NCBI GenBank assembly: GCA_959020715.1
Contig: CAUESV010000010.1
Location: forward strand, 11,129 to 75,128
Origin: an uncultured Collinsella sp.
GTDB taxonomy: Bacteria; Actinomycetota; Coriobacteriia; Coriobacteriales; Coriobacteriaceae
Reading direction: 5' to 3'
DNA: 64,000 nt
In this document: positions 35,866-44,658 of the stretch, one piece after another
Numbering within the stretch: the first letter of the stretch is position 1
How the letters are laid out: each line of letters opens with the position of its first letter
Notes under the pieces: generated by a model
What the model was told of the DNA's origin: nothing
The model's database searches: none
The model's input: the letters and a program-made list of their open reading frames with translations, nothing else
Program-made: the position numbers and the translations under genes

Positions 35866-36161
35866 TCTCAATCTGTAACAGTTACGCGGCAAAACCGGGT
35901 CTTACTGTTACAAATCGAGACAAACGGGAGCGTTCCGTCGGAAAATCTCGATCTGTAACATCTAGACCGACTTTTGGCCTCCACCTGTTACAGATCAAGA
36001 CAAACCAATCTGGCCCGACGAAAGATCTAAATCTGTAACAGTTACTCGGCAAAATCCGTCCCTCGTGTTACAGATCGAGACAAACGGCAACTGTCCGTCC
36101 GAATATCTCAATCTGTAACATCTACAGGCCAAAATCGGATCCACCTGTTACAGATCGAGAC
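35866..36161. repeat. Phased hairpin array (family D), locus 1: four units
   Basis: Left half-sites TCTCAATCTGTAACA or near variants start at 35866, 35946, 36026 and 36106. Inverted right half-sites TGTTACAGATCGAGA start at 35906, 35986, 36066 and 36146. The spacing is exactly 40 bp between successive halves and 80 bp between units. Loops 1 and 3 resemble each other (GTTAC-CGGCAAAA), as do loops 2 and 4 (TCTA ... CCACC). Right halves are followed by AAAC. The array lies in the divergent gap between the OYE gene and the PucR gene. Confidence 0.92.
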
Positions 36162-36308
36162 GACCCCCCCAACAACAGCAGCAGCACCGTCCCCGTTCGA
36201 GAAAACGGCCGCCACACTCACCGTTTTAAACAACCTGGCACCGCTCAGCCTGCGATAATAATTTGGTCACGCGTCGACTACGGCAAAGACGCGGCAGAAG
36301 GGACATCC

Positions 36309-37622
36309 ATGCAACCGAGCACCACCGATAGGTCCACCGCAAAGCAAGCGCTGCTCGAGGCGCTCTTGAGCGACACGGGGCTCAAGAGCCTCACGCAAAC
36401 AGCTTCTACCGTTATGGACAACCCGGTGCTCGTCGTCGATCCCGTCTATCGCTATGCCGCTCGCGGCGGCTTTGAGCTCGACGATGACGACGACTCTCCC
36501 TTTGCAGCCATCACCCGCGCCGAGCTCTCCGAAGGCGATATGCTGCAGGACGAAGCCGTGCGCTACATCATCAAATGCGGCCTAGACGAGGAGATTGCCC
36601 GCTCGACAGGTCCGCTTACACGCTATAACGACATGTTCTGTCTCAACACCATGACCGATGCGATCAAGGTGCACGGCACGTGTCTGGGCCGAGTGATGAT
36701 GATCGAGCGCAATCACGCCTTTGGCGAAAGCGATCGCGAGGTCTTTGAGTTCTTTGTCCAGCTGCTCGCGCAAGAGCTGCAGAAAGGCGGCTTTCTTTCG
36801 ATGGGCGGCCCGCAACAGGGGCCATATTTTCTCTCGCGCCTCCTGGACGACGAAATCCCCAACCCCATCACCTGCACACGCAAAATGCAGCTCGTCGGCT
36901 TTGCCCCGCTTCCCGCCCTCTACGTCGTGTGCCTGCTCAAAAAAGATTCCCAGCTCGAGGCGCGCGAGGCGGAGAGCATCCGAGGACAATTGCAGCCGTT
37001 GCTGCACCATAGCCTCATTACCATGTACGAGGGCGAGCTCGTGGCGCTGGTAAGCCGTCCGCCCTCCACGCAGCTGCCCGCCAACGACGAGGCGATCCTT
37101 GCCCGCGTTGCTGCCACGAACAATTTGTTCATTGGCATCAGCAACGCGTTTTCCCAGGCAACCGATGTGCGTTCGCACCTCAATCAGGCGCGCGCCGCCA
37201 TTCGCTATGGCTCGACCTTTACCAAAATCCTCGAGGACACCCATGTGTATCGCTATTGCGAATACACCTACATGGAAATGCTCGACATCTGCAACGACCA
37301 CATCAACCTTATGAACTACTGCCATCCGGCAATCTGGGCACTTTGGAAACACGACCAGTCGCACGATTCTGAGCTGGTCGAGACGCTCTTTGCCTTTATG
37401 CAACACAGCTGCAACACGGCGCGCACCGCCGCGATCTTGTCGCTTCACAAAAACACGCTGCTCTACCGCATTAACCGCATCAAGGAAATCACCGGTAACG
37501 ACCTGGCATCGGGAGAGGACCTCTTTTTGTTCCACCTCTCGATTCGCGCCCTAATCTACCTAGGCTTTCTTGAGCCGAGGATTAAGCCCCGCACCAGCGC
37601 CGACCTGCACTGCCGCAAGTAG
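36309..37622 (+). CDS. PucR/CdaR-type transcriptional regulator
   Basis: 437 residues. An N-terminal GAF-like sensory region (about 25-160; MDNPVLVVDPVYRYAARGGF), a GGDEF-like central part (about 170-320), and the PucR C-terminal HTH (about 365-430; NTARTAAILSLHKNTLLYR, the family signature). PucR/CdaR proteins are usually activators of catabolic genes. It is convergent with the FMN-reductase gene and divergent from the OYE gene, so either the OYE gene or the redox module at 37.6-43.7 kb is a candidate target. GAAGGGAC lies four bases before the ATG. Confidence 0.88.
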   Translation: MQPSTTDRSTAKQALLEALLSDTGLKSLTQTASTVMDNPVLVVDPVYRYAARGGFELDDDDDSPFAAITRAELSEGDMLQDEAVRYIIKCGLDEEIARSTGPLTRYNDMFCLNTMTDAIKVHGTCLGRVMMIERNHAFGESDREVFEFFVQLLAQELQKGGFLSMGGPQQGPYFLSRLLDDEIPNPITCTRKMQLVGFAPLPALYVVCLLKKDSQLEAREAESIRGQLQPLLHHSLITMYEGELVALVSRPPSTQLPANDEAILARVAATNNLFIGISNAFSQATDVRSHLNQARAAIRYGSTFTKILEDTHVYRYCEYTYMEMLDICNDHINLMNYCHPAIWALWKHDQSHDSELVETLFAFMQHSCNTARTAAILSLHKNTLLYRINRIKEITGNDLASGEDLFLFHLSIRALIYLGFLEPRIKPRTSADLHCRK

Positions 37623-37644
37623 GCCGGGCGGGGCTTGGGCAAAA

Positions 37645-38637
37645 CTAGTCGCGCTTAATCTCCAGCGTGGGGAACGTCATCTTGGCGTACTTTTCCATGA
37701 GCGGCTTTACTTCGTCCATGTGGGCAAAGAACTCGTCGCGGGTCTTGTTGATCTCGTTGAGGTGCTCGGCGCGCGCGTGGTCGTCGTTGCGGTCGCGAAT
37801 CAGGCCGTTCTCGGCAATCTTGAGCTTGGGGCGGCCGGTGCGCTCGTCGGTCACGATATCGCCACCGGCACCGCAGACCGCGCACATCCACGGGAACTCG
37901 ACACCGTCCCAGTGCTTGTCGCCGGGATAGACCAGCGAGCTGTGGCAGTTGGGGCACACGCCGTCATCCGGGTCGCCCAGCCAGCAGCGCTCGTCAACCG
38001 GGGTCTGGATAGCCTTGACGATGTTCTCGCCCATCTTGTGGGCGCGGGCGATCTGTCCGCCCCACTCCACGTCGTCTCCCCACACAAAGGCATTGCCCGG
38101 GCGGCCGTCGCGCTGCGCCATATAGCGATCGACGACAGTCATCGACATGGTAAACATAGTCGCCTGTAGGCTCTCCAGCGCCAGGGACTGCCAATCGTGC
38201 ATGGAGCCGCCGACGGAGATGAGGCCGGCAACGGTATGCGGATTCTCCTTTACGGCACCGATGGCGAGCAAGAACGAAAGCTCGTATGCCAAGAAGCGCT
38301 GGGCAAGGCGGGTATAGACCGAGCTCGGGGTAAGGTCGTAGGTCGGGACCGAGAAGATCACGCCCTGGCAGGTTTGCAGCTCGCGAATGATGGCGTCGAC
38401 ATCATCTTTGTTCTTAAGGACGCAGCCGTGATATTCCTTTTGCAGTCCGGCGCCCATCTTTCCCATCTGCATGGTGCAGCCCTCGCAACCGGTGCAGGGC
38501 AAGATGTTGTAATCGAACAGATTGATCAGCTCGACCTCGCCGCCAGCCTCGCGCACCGCGCAAAGGGCCTCTTTGGCCAAAGCCTCGCCGTTGCCACCGT
38601 GCCTACCGGCACAAACAGCCATCACTTTAAACGACAT
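37645..38637 (-). CDS. Flavodoxin-fold NAD(P)H-dependent FMN reductase with C-terminal zinc ribbon
   Basis: 330 residues from the ATG at 38637 (GGAGAGGAG five bases upstream). N-terminal NADPH-dependent FMN reductase/flavodoxin-like domain (about 1-200; VMAVCAGRHGGNGEALAKEAL with the phosphate loop, CTGCEGC, GVIFSVPTYDLTPSS, GGSMHDWQ). A C-terminal zinc-ribbon-like region (about 225-260) holds CPNCHSSL and CAVCG. CTGCEGC and the following Cys are often Fe-S or redox-active in iron-sulfur flavoproteins. It is separated from the next operon by a terminator. Its reaction is unknown; electron transfer to a partner reductase is plausible. Confidence 0.82.
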   Translation of the reverse strand: MSFKVMAVCAGRHGGNGEALAKEALCAVREAGGEVELINLFDYNILPCTGCEGCTMQMGKMGAGLQKEYHGCVLKNKDDVDAIIRELQTCQGVIFSVPTYDLTPSSVYTRLAQRFLAYELSFLLAIGAVKENPHTVAGLISVGGSMHDWQSLALESLQATMFTMSMTVVDRYMAQRDGRPGNAFVWGDDVEWGGQIARAHKMGENIVKAIQTPVDERCWLGDPDDGVCPNCHSSLVYPGDKHWDGVEFPWMCAVCGAGGDIVTDERTGRPKLKIAENGLIRDRNDDHARAEHLNEINKTRDEFFAHMDEVKPLMEKYAKMTFPTLEIKRD

Positions 38638-38782
38638 GGTCGCTCCTCTCCAGAGCATTTGGACACGGATTCTGCCCGTGCGTACTTCGCAAAAAGCGTA
38701 CGGCAGACGCAAAGCGCATGCACCGTCCAGGCAACCAAGGCTCATGCAAAAGTCTGCAGGGCACCTCGTGCAGATAAACAAA

Positions 38783-38824
38783 GGCCCCTCCCGTATGCTT
38801 GCAAGGTGCAAAACGGAAGGGGCC
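38783..38824 (-). terminator. Intrinsic terminator
   Basis: 12-bp stem with one mismatch (38783-38794 with 38813-38824) then TTTGTTTAT on the minus strand, eight bases past the NuoF-like gene. Confidence 0.8.
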
Positions 38825-38831
38825 GGTGCTC

Positions 38832-39908
38832 TTATTTGCGCTTAAAGGGAATGGGTTTGGGCGGGCACTTTGGCTTCACGGCACCAGCGGTAACGATCGC
38901 GCCGTTGTCGCAGATATCCAGACAGGCACCGCACTGGGTGCAGGCCTTTTGGTCGATCACGTGGATAAAACGCGGCCTTCCCAGAATCGCATCCTCTTCG
39001 CAAACGCCCGAATCGACGCACTTGTTGCAGGCCTGGCATTTGGAGGCGAGGATATGGAAGGTCAAAAACGCCTGGCATTCCCCGGCGGCGCAGACCTTCT
39101 TGGTGGTGTGCTGCGCAATCTCGCCCTCGAACAGGTCGAGGAACGACTGCACCGTGCGCGCCAAGACACGGCCTTGCTCGCACAGGCACTGCGCCTGCAT
39201 CACGGGACAAAGGTCGCGAAGGAGCGCCAGGTCGCCCGGCTTGCCCTTCTTGCGGCAGATATCGGCAAGAATCGTCGCAATCTGATGCGAGCCCTCGTAG
39301 CCAAATACACAGCGTCCGCAGCTCTCGTGACGATAGAGCGTGCAAATGTCCAAAAGCGCCTTTGCCATGCAGTTTTTGGCGGTGTAGACGCGGACGTAGT
39401 CGCTGCATAGCTCAATCTTTGAGGTGTCGTCGGGCCTAAGCAGCAGACCGCTGGGATAGCCAATCCCCACCGCTTTGGCGTCGTTGGCGCCCGCCGCGGC
39501 AACCAGGGATTCCGCACTTACGACGCGGTCGAGCTCAACGGGCTCATCGGCCCCGTCAAACCACACCCAGCGCTTGCCCTCGGCGGCAAGGAGTTCCGAT
39601 CCGCTCAGGCAGCGGTCGGCGCCATCGCCTTCGCAGCAAGACGGGAGCGGCTTTTCGCCGTCGAGCATCTTGGCGGCAGCCGAACCGTTGGCATAGACAA
39701 AGCCCAGGCTCGGGTCACACTCGATCACGCGACAGGACTCGCCCAACGCATCCGCGAGCGCGGCAGAGACCTCATCGCCTGCCGGCAGCAAAACCGCCTG
39801 GGCGCCGGCCTCTGCAATTTTTACCGCAGCCGCCGCCACGTCCTTCTTAAGGAGCCAGAGCGCCACGGGTGCCTGTCGATGCGCAGGCATAAAGTTGATG
39901 ATCGTCAT
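38832..39908 (-). CDS. NuoF-like iron-sulfur protein without the FMN domain, plus ferredoxin domain
   Basis: 358 residues. Residues about 190-270 resemble the Fe-S binding region of NuoF/HoxF/HndC (ESCGRC, then GKPGDLALLRDLCPVMQAQC). The third Cys of the usual ESCGxCxPC motif is Gly203. Residues 285-345 hold ferredoxin-like motifs (CQACNKCVDSGVC; CTQCGACLDICDNGA). Residues 1-185 match nothing I recognise and lack the NADH/FMN-binding glycine motifs. Thus NAD(P)H oxidation must reside in the partner encoded at 39926-42058, 17 bases upstream in the same operon. It is probably an electron-transfer subunit. Confidence 0.75.
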   Translation of the reverse strand: MTIINFMPAHRQAPVALWLLKKDVAAAAVKIAEAGAQAVLLPAGDEVSAALADALGESCRVIECDPSLGFVYANGSAAAKMLDGEKPLPSCCEGDGADRCLSGSELLAAEGKRWVWFDGADEPVELDRVVSAESLVAAAGANDAKAVGIGYPSGLLLRPDDTSKIELCSDYVRVYTAKNCMAKALLDICTLYRHESCGRCVFGYEGSHQIATILADICRKKGKPGDLALLRDLCPVMQAQCLCEQGRVLARTVQSFLDLFEGEIAQHTTKKVCAAGECQAFLTFHILASKCQACNKCVDSGVCEEDAILGRPRFIHVIDQKACTQCGACLDICDNGAIVTAGAVKPKCPPKPIPFKRK

Positions 39909-39925
39909 GGGTTATCGCTCCTTTC

Positions 39926-42058
39926 CTAGTACTCGTTCCACAGGCGCGGCGTGCTGATCGTTAGACGCAAATCGCACTGCAAGCAACGGCTCGCCTCGCA
40001 CGCGGCCTCATGGTCGGTATAGGGGCACTCGAACGTATCGAAGTTATCCTTACGCGTCTGGGCATCGACAAACTCGGGCTGCACGGCATCGCCGTAGAAG
40101 CCCTCCGGGGCATGCCCAATCCACTGCTCGGGAGCATCATGCTCGGTCAGCTCCTCGTCGATGTCGCCATCGCCACCCAAAGCGCGGTCGATAGCCGAGG
40201 CGCACGTGCGGCCCGCAGCGATTGCCGCGATCACCGATTTGGTTCCCGTCACGCAGTCGCCCGCCGACCAGATGCCTTCAACGCTCGTCTTGCCTTCGGT
40301 ATCGGCCACGATATACGGACCGTGCGTAAGCTCAAGGCCCATCTGAGCCGTGCCCTCGGGCTTTTGGCCCACGGCAAAGATCACGCAGTCGGCATCGATG
40401 GTCTTCTCGCCGCCGTCGAGCAGTTCGGTGACGGCGCGGTGGTTCTCGTCAAAGTAGAACCGCTCGATCTTGTGGATCGTCATGGAACCGACCTTGCCCG
40501 AACCGTCCCCGGCCTCGTTGATGCTGGTAAAGGCATAGGCATCGTGCAGCACCACGCCTTCCTCGGCGGCCTCGGCACGCTCCTCGGGCGTCGAGGTCAT
40601 CGCGTCTTGGGCCTCAAGGCAGGCGACATCGACCGAGGCGGCACCCAGACGCACGGCGGTGCGGGCGCAGTCGTACGCCACGTTGCCGCCACCCAGCACC
40701 ACAACGCGCTTGCCCGTCAGGTCCGGGGCGCTGCCCATACGGGCGGCCTTCAGAAAATCGGTGTTGCGCAGCACGCCTTCGAGGTCGTGACCGGGCATGG
40801 GGAGTACCGTTCCGTCATAGGTACCCACCGCAACCAGCACGGCATCGAAGCCCTGCTCCAAAAGCGCCTGGGGCTCGGCGATGCGCTCGCCACAGCGCAA
40901 CTCAATGCGCGGCTCGGCGTCATCACCCTGGGCGATTTCCAAAATCGTCGCGACCTCGGCGTCAACCGTGGCATCGGGCAGGCGATACGCTGGAATGCCG
41001 TAGCGCATCTGGCCGCCGACTTTCTCGTTGGCCTCGAACACCACGACCTTGTGGCCCTTCTCGGCGCAATAGAGCGCGGCGGTCAGGCCGGCGGGGCCGG
41101 CGCCCACAACGGCGACGCGTTTGCCGCTCAGCGGCTCATGGCGTACATTTGCCTTCCAGTCGCCCGTATCGCGCACGGCAGCAGCGCGCTTAAGTCGGCA
41201 GACCGAAACCGGCGTGCCGTTGAGCTCGTTGCGCTTGCAGGCATTCTGGCAGTTATGAACGCAAATGTCGCCCAGGCTCTCGGGGAACGGGACCTTCTCG
41301 CGCACCACCGCGGCGGCGCGGGTGTACTCACCGTTGCGAATATGCCGCAGGTAGCGCGGGATATCCACATGGGCGGGACAGCCCGAGCGACAGGGGACCA
41401 CGTTATCGGCATACGACTTGTTCTCATCGAACATATTGAGCGTGTCGACGATCGAGCCCGTGGGGCACACCTCGATGCAGGCCCCGCAAAAACGGCAACC
41501 CGCCTCTTGCAGGCTCACGCTGCCGTCGGTGCCAATGCGAATGCCGTCCTCGGTACGCTGATAGTCCAAAACGCCGGCGCCGCGCAGCTCGCGGCAGGCG
41601 CGCACGCAGCGACCGCACCGAATGCAGCGGGTGAACATATGGGTGATCAGCGGGTTCGATTCGTCCGTGGCGACCGGACGGCTCTTGGTGCGCCAGCGCG
41701 CAGGTGAAACTCCCATGTACTGATACATAGACTGCAGCTCGCATTTACCGTACTTGGGGCAGCCGGTGCAATCGGCGGGATGCGTGGCCAAGATAAGCTC
41801 CATTGCCAGCTTGCGCACGCGCTCGGCCTGCTCGCCTGTCGTGTTGACGACCATTCCCTCGGCAACCTGCGTCTTGCAGGCACACACCGGCTCGTCTTGA
41901 CCTTCGATCTCGACCATGCACAGACGGCATCCGCCGACGGCCTCAAGATCGGGATGTTTGCACAGATGCGGAATATAGATACCGGCATCGAGCGCGGCTT
42001 CAAGGACATTTTGCCCCTCGCGCGCCTCGACCTCGGCTCCATTAATCGTTAGCTTCAT
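39926..42058 (-). CDS. NuoG-like / GltD-like fusion: 2Fe-2S, 4Fe-4S and NAD(P)H-FAD oxidoreductase
   Basis: 710 residues. [2Fe-2S] domain (Cys33, Cys44, Cys47, Cys61). NuoG-type His/Cys cluster (His93, Cys97, Cys100, Cys106). Two [4Fe-4S] motifs (CIRCGRCVRACRELR, CRFCGACIEVCP, about 143-200). A Fer4_20 linker with its own cysteines (CRSGCPAHVDIPRYLRHI, CVHNCQNACKR). GltD-like FAD and NAD(P)H domains (about 310-690; VVGAGPAGLTAALYCAEKG, VLGGGNVAYDCARTAVRLG, GIWSAGDC). The same order occurs in NADP-reducing or bifurcating flavoenzymes. It likely oxidises NAD(P)H and passes electrons through its clusters to the NuoF-like partner, and perhaps to the flavoprotein upstream. Confidence 0.85.
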   Translation of the reverse strand: MKLTINGAEVEAREGQNVLEAALDAGIYIPHLCKHPDLEAVGGCRLCMVEIEGQDEPVCACKTQVAEGMVVNTTGEQAERVRKLAMELILATHPADCTGCPKYGKCELQSMYQYMGVSPARWRTKSRPVATDESNPLITHMFTRCIRCGRCVRACRELRGAGVLDYQRTEDGIRIGTDGSVSLQEAGCRFCGACIEVCPTGSIVDTLNMFDENKSYADNVVPCRSGCPAHVDIPRYLRHIRNGEYTRAAAVVREKVPFPESLGDICVHNCQNACKRNELNGTPVSVCRLKRAAAVRDTGDWKANVRHEPLSGKRVAVVGAGPAGLTAALYCAEKGHKVVVFEANEKVGGQMRYGIPAYRLPDATVDAEVATILEIAQGDDAEPRIELRCGERIAEPQALLEQGFDAVLVAVGTYDGTVLPMPGHDLEGVLRNTDFLKAARMGSAPDLTGKRVVVLGGGNVAYDCARTAVRLGAASVDVACLEAQDAMTSTPEERAEAAEEGVVLHDAYAFTSINEAGDGSGKVGSMTIHKIERFYFDENHRAVTELLDGGEKTIDADCVIFAVGQKPEGTAQMGLELTHGPYIVADTEGKTSVEGIWSAGDCVTGTKSVIAAIAAGRTCASAIDRALGGDGDIDEELTEHDAPEQWIGHAPEGFYGDAVQPEFVDAQTRKDNFDTFECPYTDHEAACEASRCLQCDLRLTISTPRLWNEY

Positions 42059-42092
42059 TCGTTCCCCTCAAAACGTCGCTCTTGTCCAGAAA

Positions 42093-42123
42093 GGCGCCCG
42101 GGACCAAAGTGATCCCGAGCGCC
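42093..42123 (-). terminator. Hairpin between flavoprotein and NuoG/GltD-like genes
   Basis: 11-bp stem with one mismatch (42093-42103 with 42113-42123) then TTTCTGG on the minus strand. It may terminate or attenuate transcription into the downstream operon. Confidence 0.6.
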
Positions 42124-42191
42124 TCGCTTGTAGGGCAAATCCCCGCCTGCACCCAACGCGTAGGTGTCTGCAGACGCGAATAGCTACGGTG

Positions 42192-43697
42192 TTACGACCA
42201 CTCCTCGTCGCCCGCGTCCTCAAAGAGGGCAGCGGCGGCGTTTTCACCGGCGATGCGACCCGAGTTAAGGCAGAAGCCCATGGTGTTACCCGGAATGCAG
42301 TAGTTATAGGAGTCGCCATAGATGGTGCAGGCATCGGTGCCAACGCAGTACAGGCCGGGGATGACCTCGTAATCGTCGGTCATGACCTCCATCTTGTGGT
42401 TGATGAGCACGCCGCCCAGGGTGCCGTAGGCGCCACAGTACTGCTTGCAGCAATAGAAGGGGCCCTTCTCGAGCGGCTTCATAAACTCGCGCTCTTTCTC
42501 AAAGATGTCGTCCCAGCCGTTGTCGCACATCTCGTTGTACTCGTCGACATTGGCGAGCAGGCCCTCAACATCGATACCCGCCTTCTCGGCAAGTTCCTCC
42601 AGCGTATCGGCCTGGCAGATTGCCGGGTAGCCAGCCTCCAGGTCGCGGTTCCACTGCTCCTCAAAGCCGTCGTACAGGTCGTGCGGATGAACGTGGCTGA
42701 CGATATCCGGACCATCCTTCTTCCAGTGCTTGAGCATGCGGGAATCAAAGATGGCATAGGCGACCTTGCCGGGAAGATGGTTGATGGCGTTGCCGACAAA
42801 GGTGGTGTTGAAGATCTCGTCCTCCGGCATAAAGCGCTCGCCCAGGCGGTTGCACCAGTAGCACGGCTGACGGAATGCGCCCTCAACATAGAAGTGGTTC
42901 ATGTTGTCGGGGATCTGGTACATGAGCTCCATGGTCACCGGGGTGTGGCCGCCGCCGACTTCGTGGCACATGTTGATGCCGTCGCCGTCCATGCCCGGAA
43001 TGGCGAACGAGAACAGGTCGGTACCCCACTCAAAGTCGAGCTTCTCCTTGATGAGCTTGGCGTTGTGGCCAAAGCCACCCGTGGCGACGATCGCGGACTT
43101 GCACGAGATCTGGTACTCCTCGCCGTCCTTGTCCTTGGCGGTCACGCCGCAGATGGCGCCGTCCTCGCCCTTGATAAGGCCGGTGCCCGGGCACTCAAAC
43201 ATAAACTCGACGCCCAGGTCCTGAGCGCGCTCGGTCATGCGCTTGGTCATCGTGGTCGCCGCGCGAGGGCCGGGTTCCGAGCCATCCTCGGGCTGCACGA
43301 CATGCCAGGTGTACTCGCCGTCGGAATAGGCGCGTGTGCGCTCGCGAGCACGGAATGCCGGGCGCACGGAGTTAAACTCCACGCCCATGTCCTGCAGCCA
43401 TGCGATGGTATCGCCCGACTTAAAGTAGTAGTCGCGCACCAGGCGGGCATCGACCTGATAATGGGTGTAGAACATATGGCGACGGAAGAGCTCGCCGGGC
43501 GTGACCTCGATCATCGAGGCCTTCTGAAGCGGAGAGCCAGCGGCGGCAGGTCCCATGCCCATGTTGGCGGCGCCACCGGTAATGGGGGCCTTCTCCAGGG
43601 CAATGACACGAGCGCCCGCCTCGGCTGCAGCGACCGCTGCGGCAAGGCCGCTCAGACCCGCGGCGACGACAACGACGTCGGTCTCTAACTGTTTCAT
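42192..43697 (-). CDS. FAD-dependent reductase, fumarate-reductase flavoprotein-like
   Basis: 501 residues, no Tat or Sec signal and no heme or FMN-binding domain. FAD_binding_2 fold: nucleotide loop VVVVAAGLSGLAAA (the first Gly of GxGxxG is Ala), EKAPITGGAANMG, ATGGFG, NRLGERFMPED, and the C-terminal TLGGVLIN ... IPGLYCVGTDACTIYGDSYNY ... GRIAGENAA. Family members include fumarate, urocanate and other soluble alkene reductases, and 3-ketosteroid dehydrogenases. The substrate is unknown. AAGGAGG lies seven bases before the ATG. It heads the redox module: downstream on the same strand are the NuoG/GltD-like and NuoF-like proteins that could supply its electrons. Confidence 0.85.
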   Translation of the reverse strand: MKQLETDVVVVAAGLSGLAAAVAAAEAGARVIALEKAPITGGAANMGMGPAAAGSPLQKASMIEVTPGELFRRHMFYTHYQVDARLVRDYYFKSGDTIAWLQDMGVEFNSVRPAFRARERTRAYSDGEYTWHVVQPEDGSEPGPRAATTMTKRMTERAQDLGVEFMFECPGTGLIKGEDGAICGVTAKDKDGEEYQISCKSAIVATGGFGHNAKLIKEKLDFEWGTDLFSFAIPGMDGDGINMCHEVGGGHTPVTMELMYQIPDNMNHFYVEGAFRQPCYWCNRLGERFMPEDEIFNTTFVGNAINHLPGKVAYAIFDSRMLKHWKKDGPDIVSHVHPHDLYDGFEEQWNRDLEAGYPAICQADTLEELAEKAGIDVEGLLANVDEYNEMCDNGWDDIFEKEREFMKPLEKGPFYCCKQYCGAYGTLGGVLINHKMEVMTDDYEVIPGLYCVGTDACTIYGDSYNYCIPGNTMGFCLNSGRIAGENAAAALFEDAGDEEWS

Positions 43698-43820
43698 GCG
43701 AATCCTCCTTTATAGGGCTCTTGGATGAGCCCGGACTTCATGCGAATTGCATGCGTATCGACAGCCATACTTTCGCTCGAAAACAGGCCCAAAACCATGT
43801 GCAGGCGCACCGATGTTTGC

Positions 43821-44048
43821 CTATAGCGACCACGGGCTTTGTGCGGATGAACCATGCGTTTGGACAACGCTTTCGAGCAGGTTCTCGTGAGTCGTCAAGA
43901 TGCAAAAGATAACAAGAATGGTTGGGACGATGTTGCTCACAGCCATGTTATCGGCGCCAAAGCCCGAGACAAACACGCCCATGACCAGCGAGTTGATCAC
44001 CCACTTGCCCACCGACAATCGATCCGCATCGAGAACCTTAAGGGGCAT
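43821..44048 (-). CDS. Small hydrophobic ORF, possible gene remnant
   Basis: 75 codons from an ATG at 44048: two hydrophobic stretches (KWVINSLVMGVFVSGFGADN, then VPTILVIFCILT) and a polar C-terminus. It looks like the start or a fragment of a membrane protein. No Shine-Dalgarno is evident and no family is recognised. A family D hairpin array lies just upstream. It could be a decayed gene or chance. Confidence 0.3.
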   Translation of the reverse strand: MPLKVLDADRLSVGKWVINSLVMGVFVSGFGADNMAVSNIVPTILVIFCILTTHENLLESVVQTHGSSAQSPWSL

Positions 44049-44079
44049 CCAATCGTCGACGCCACACGCGGAGCCAGCG

Positions 44080-44295
44080 TCTCGATCTGTAACAGTTACT
44101 CGGCGAAATGGGCCCCAGATGTTACAGATCGAGACAAACGGCAACTGTCCGGCGGAAAATCTCAATCTGTAACAGTAACTCGGCGAAATCCGTCCCTCGT
44201 GTTACAGATTTAGACAAACACGACCCAACCCACCGGTATATCTCGATCTGTAACACCTAGCCGCCCAAATCGGGTCTAGATGTTACAGATCGAGA
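44080..44295. repeat. Phased hairpin array (family D), locus 2: three units
   Basis: Left half-sites start at 44080, 44160 and 44241. Right half-sites start at 44120, 44200 and 44281, i.e. 40 bp after each. Unit period is 80-81 bp. A spacer segment AAACGGCAACTGTCCG (44136-44151) is shared almost exactly with locus 1 (36082-36097). It lies between the small ORF and the tRNA. Confidence 0.92.
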
Positions 44296-44345
44296 TTTTG
44301 TTTGAGAGGCCGAGAATTGAACCGAAGAAACGATCCCGGGATAAC

Positions 44346-44375
44346 AAAAAAGCTCGCCGGCTAGGCCGACGAGCT
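44346..44375 (-). terminator. Intrinsic terminator of the tRNA gene
   Basis: 11-bp stem with one mismatch (44351-44361 with 44365-44375), three-base loop, then TTTTTT-like run on the minus strand, ten bases after the tRNA 3' end. Confidence 0.9.
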
Positions 44376-44384
44376 GCAAGTTCT

Positions 44385-44461
44385 TGGTCGCGGGGGCAGG
44401 ATTTGAACCTACGACCTCCGGGTTATGAGCCCGGCGAGCTACCAGACTGCTCCACCCCGCA
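44385..44461 (-). tRNA. tRNA-Met (CAT), initiator type
   Basis: 77 bases including an encoded CCA. The anticodon loop is CTCATAA within CCGGG-CTCATAA-CCCGG; the three G:C pairs next to the loop are the initiator hallmark. D-arm and T-arm (GTAGG-TTCAAAT-CCTGC) fold normally. The first acceptor pair is T1.G72, a weak pair in place of the usual C1.A72 mismatch of bacterial initiators. The 5' end is at 44461. Confidence 0.92.
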
Positions 44462-44658
44462 ATGTCTGGGCGCCTCATGTGCGCAAGAAAGAATATTACG
44501 CGGGAGTTCGGTAAACGGCAAGGAAAATCTCGTAGAGCATAATTCCTTCATATTTAAAACCCCTCAGCCCCTATCACCGTAAACGAATCGCGGCCGAGCG
44601 CCGTCGACGGCGCGTATACAATGGTGCGCGTCCTTTTACGCCGACACCTGGAGTAGAC

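Noticed and set aside
35866..36161. CRISPR array
   Set aside because: Half-sites alternate in orientation, are only 15 bp, spacers are partly related to each other and to the other arrays, and no cas genes are in the window.
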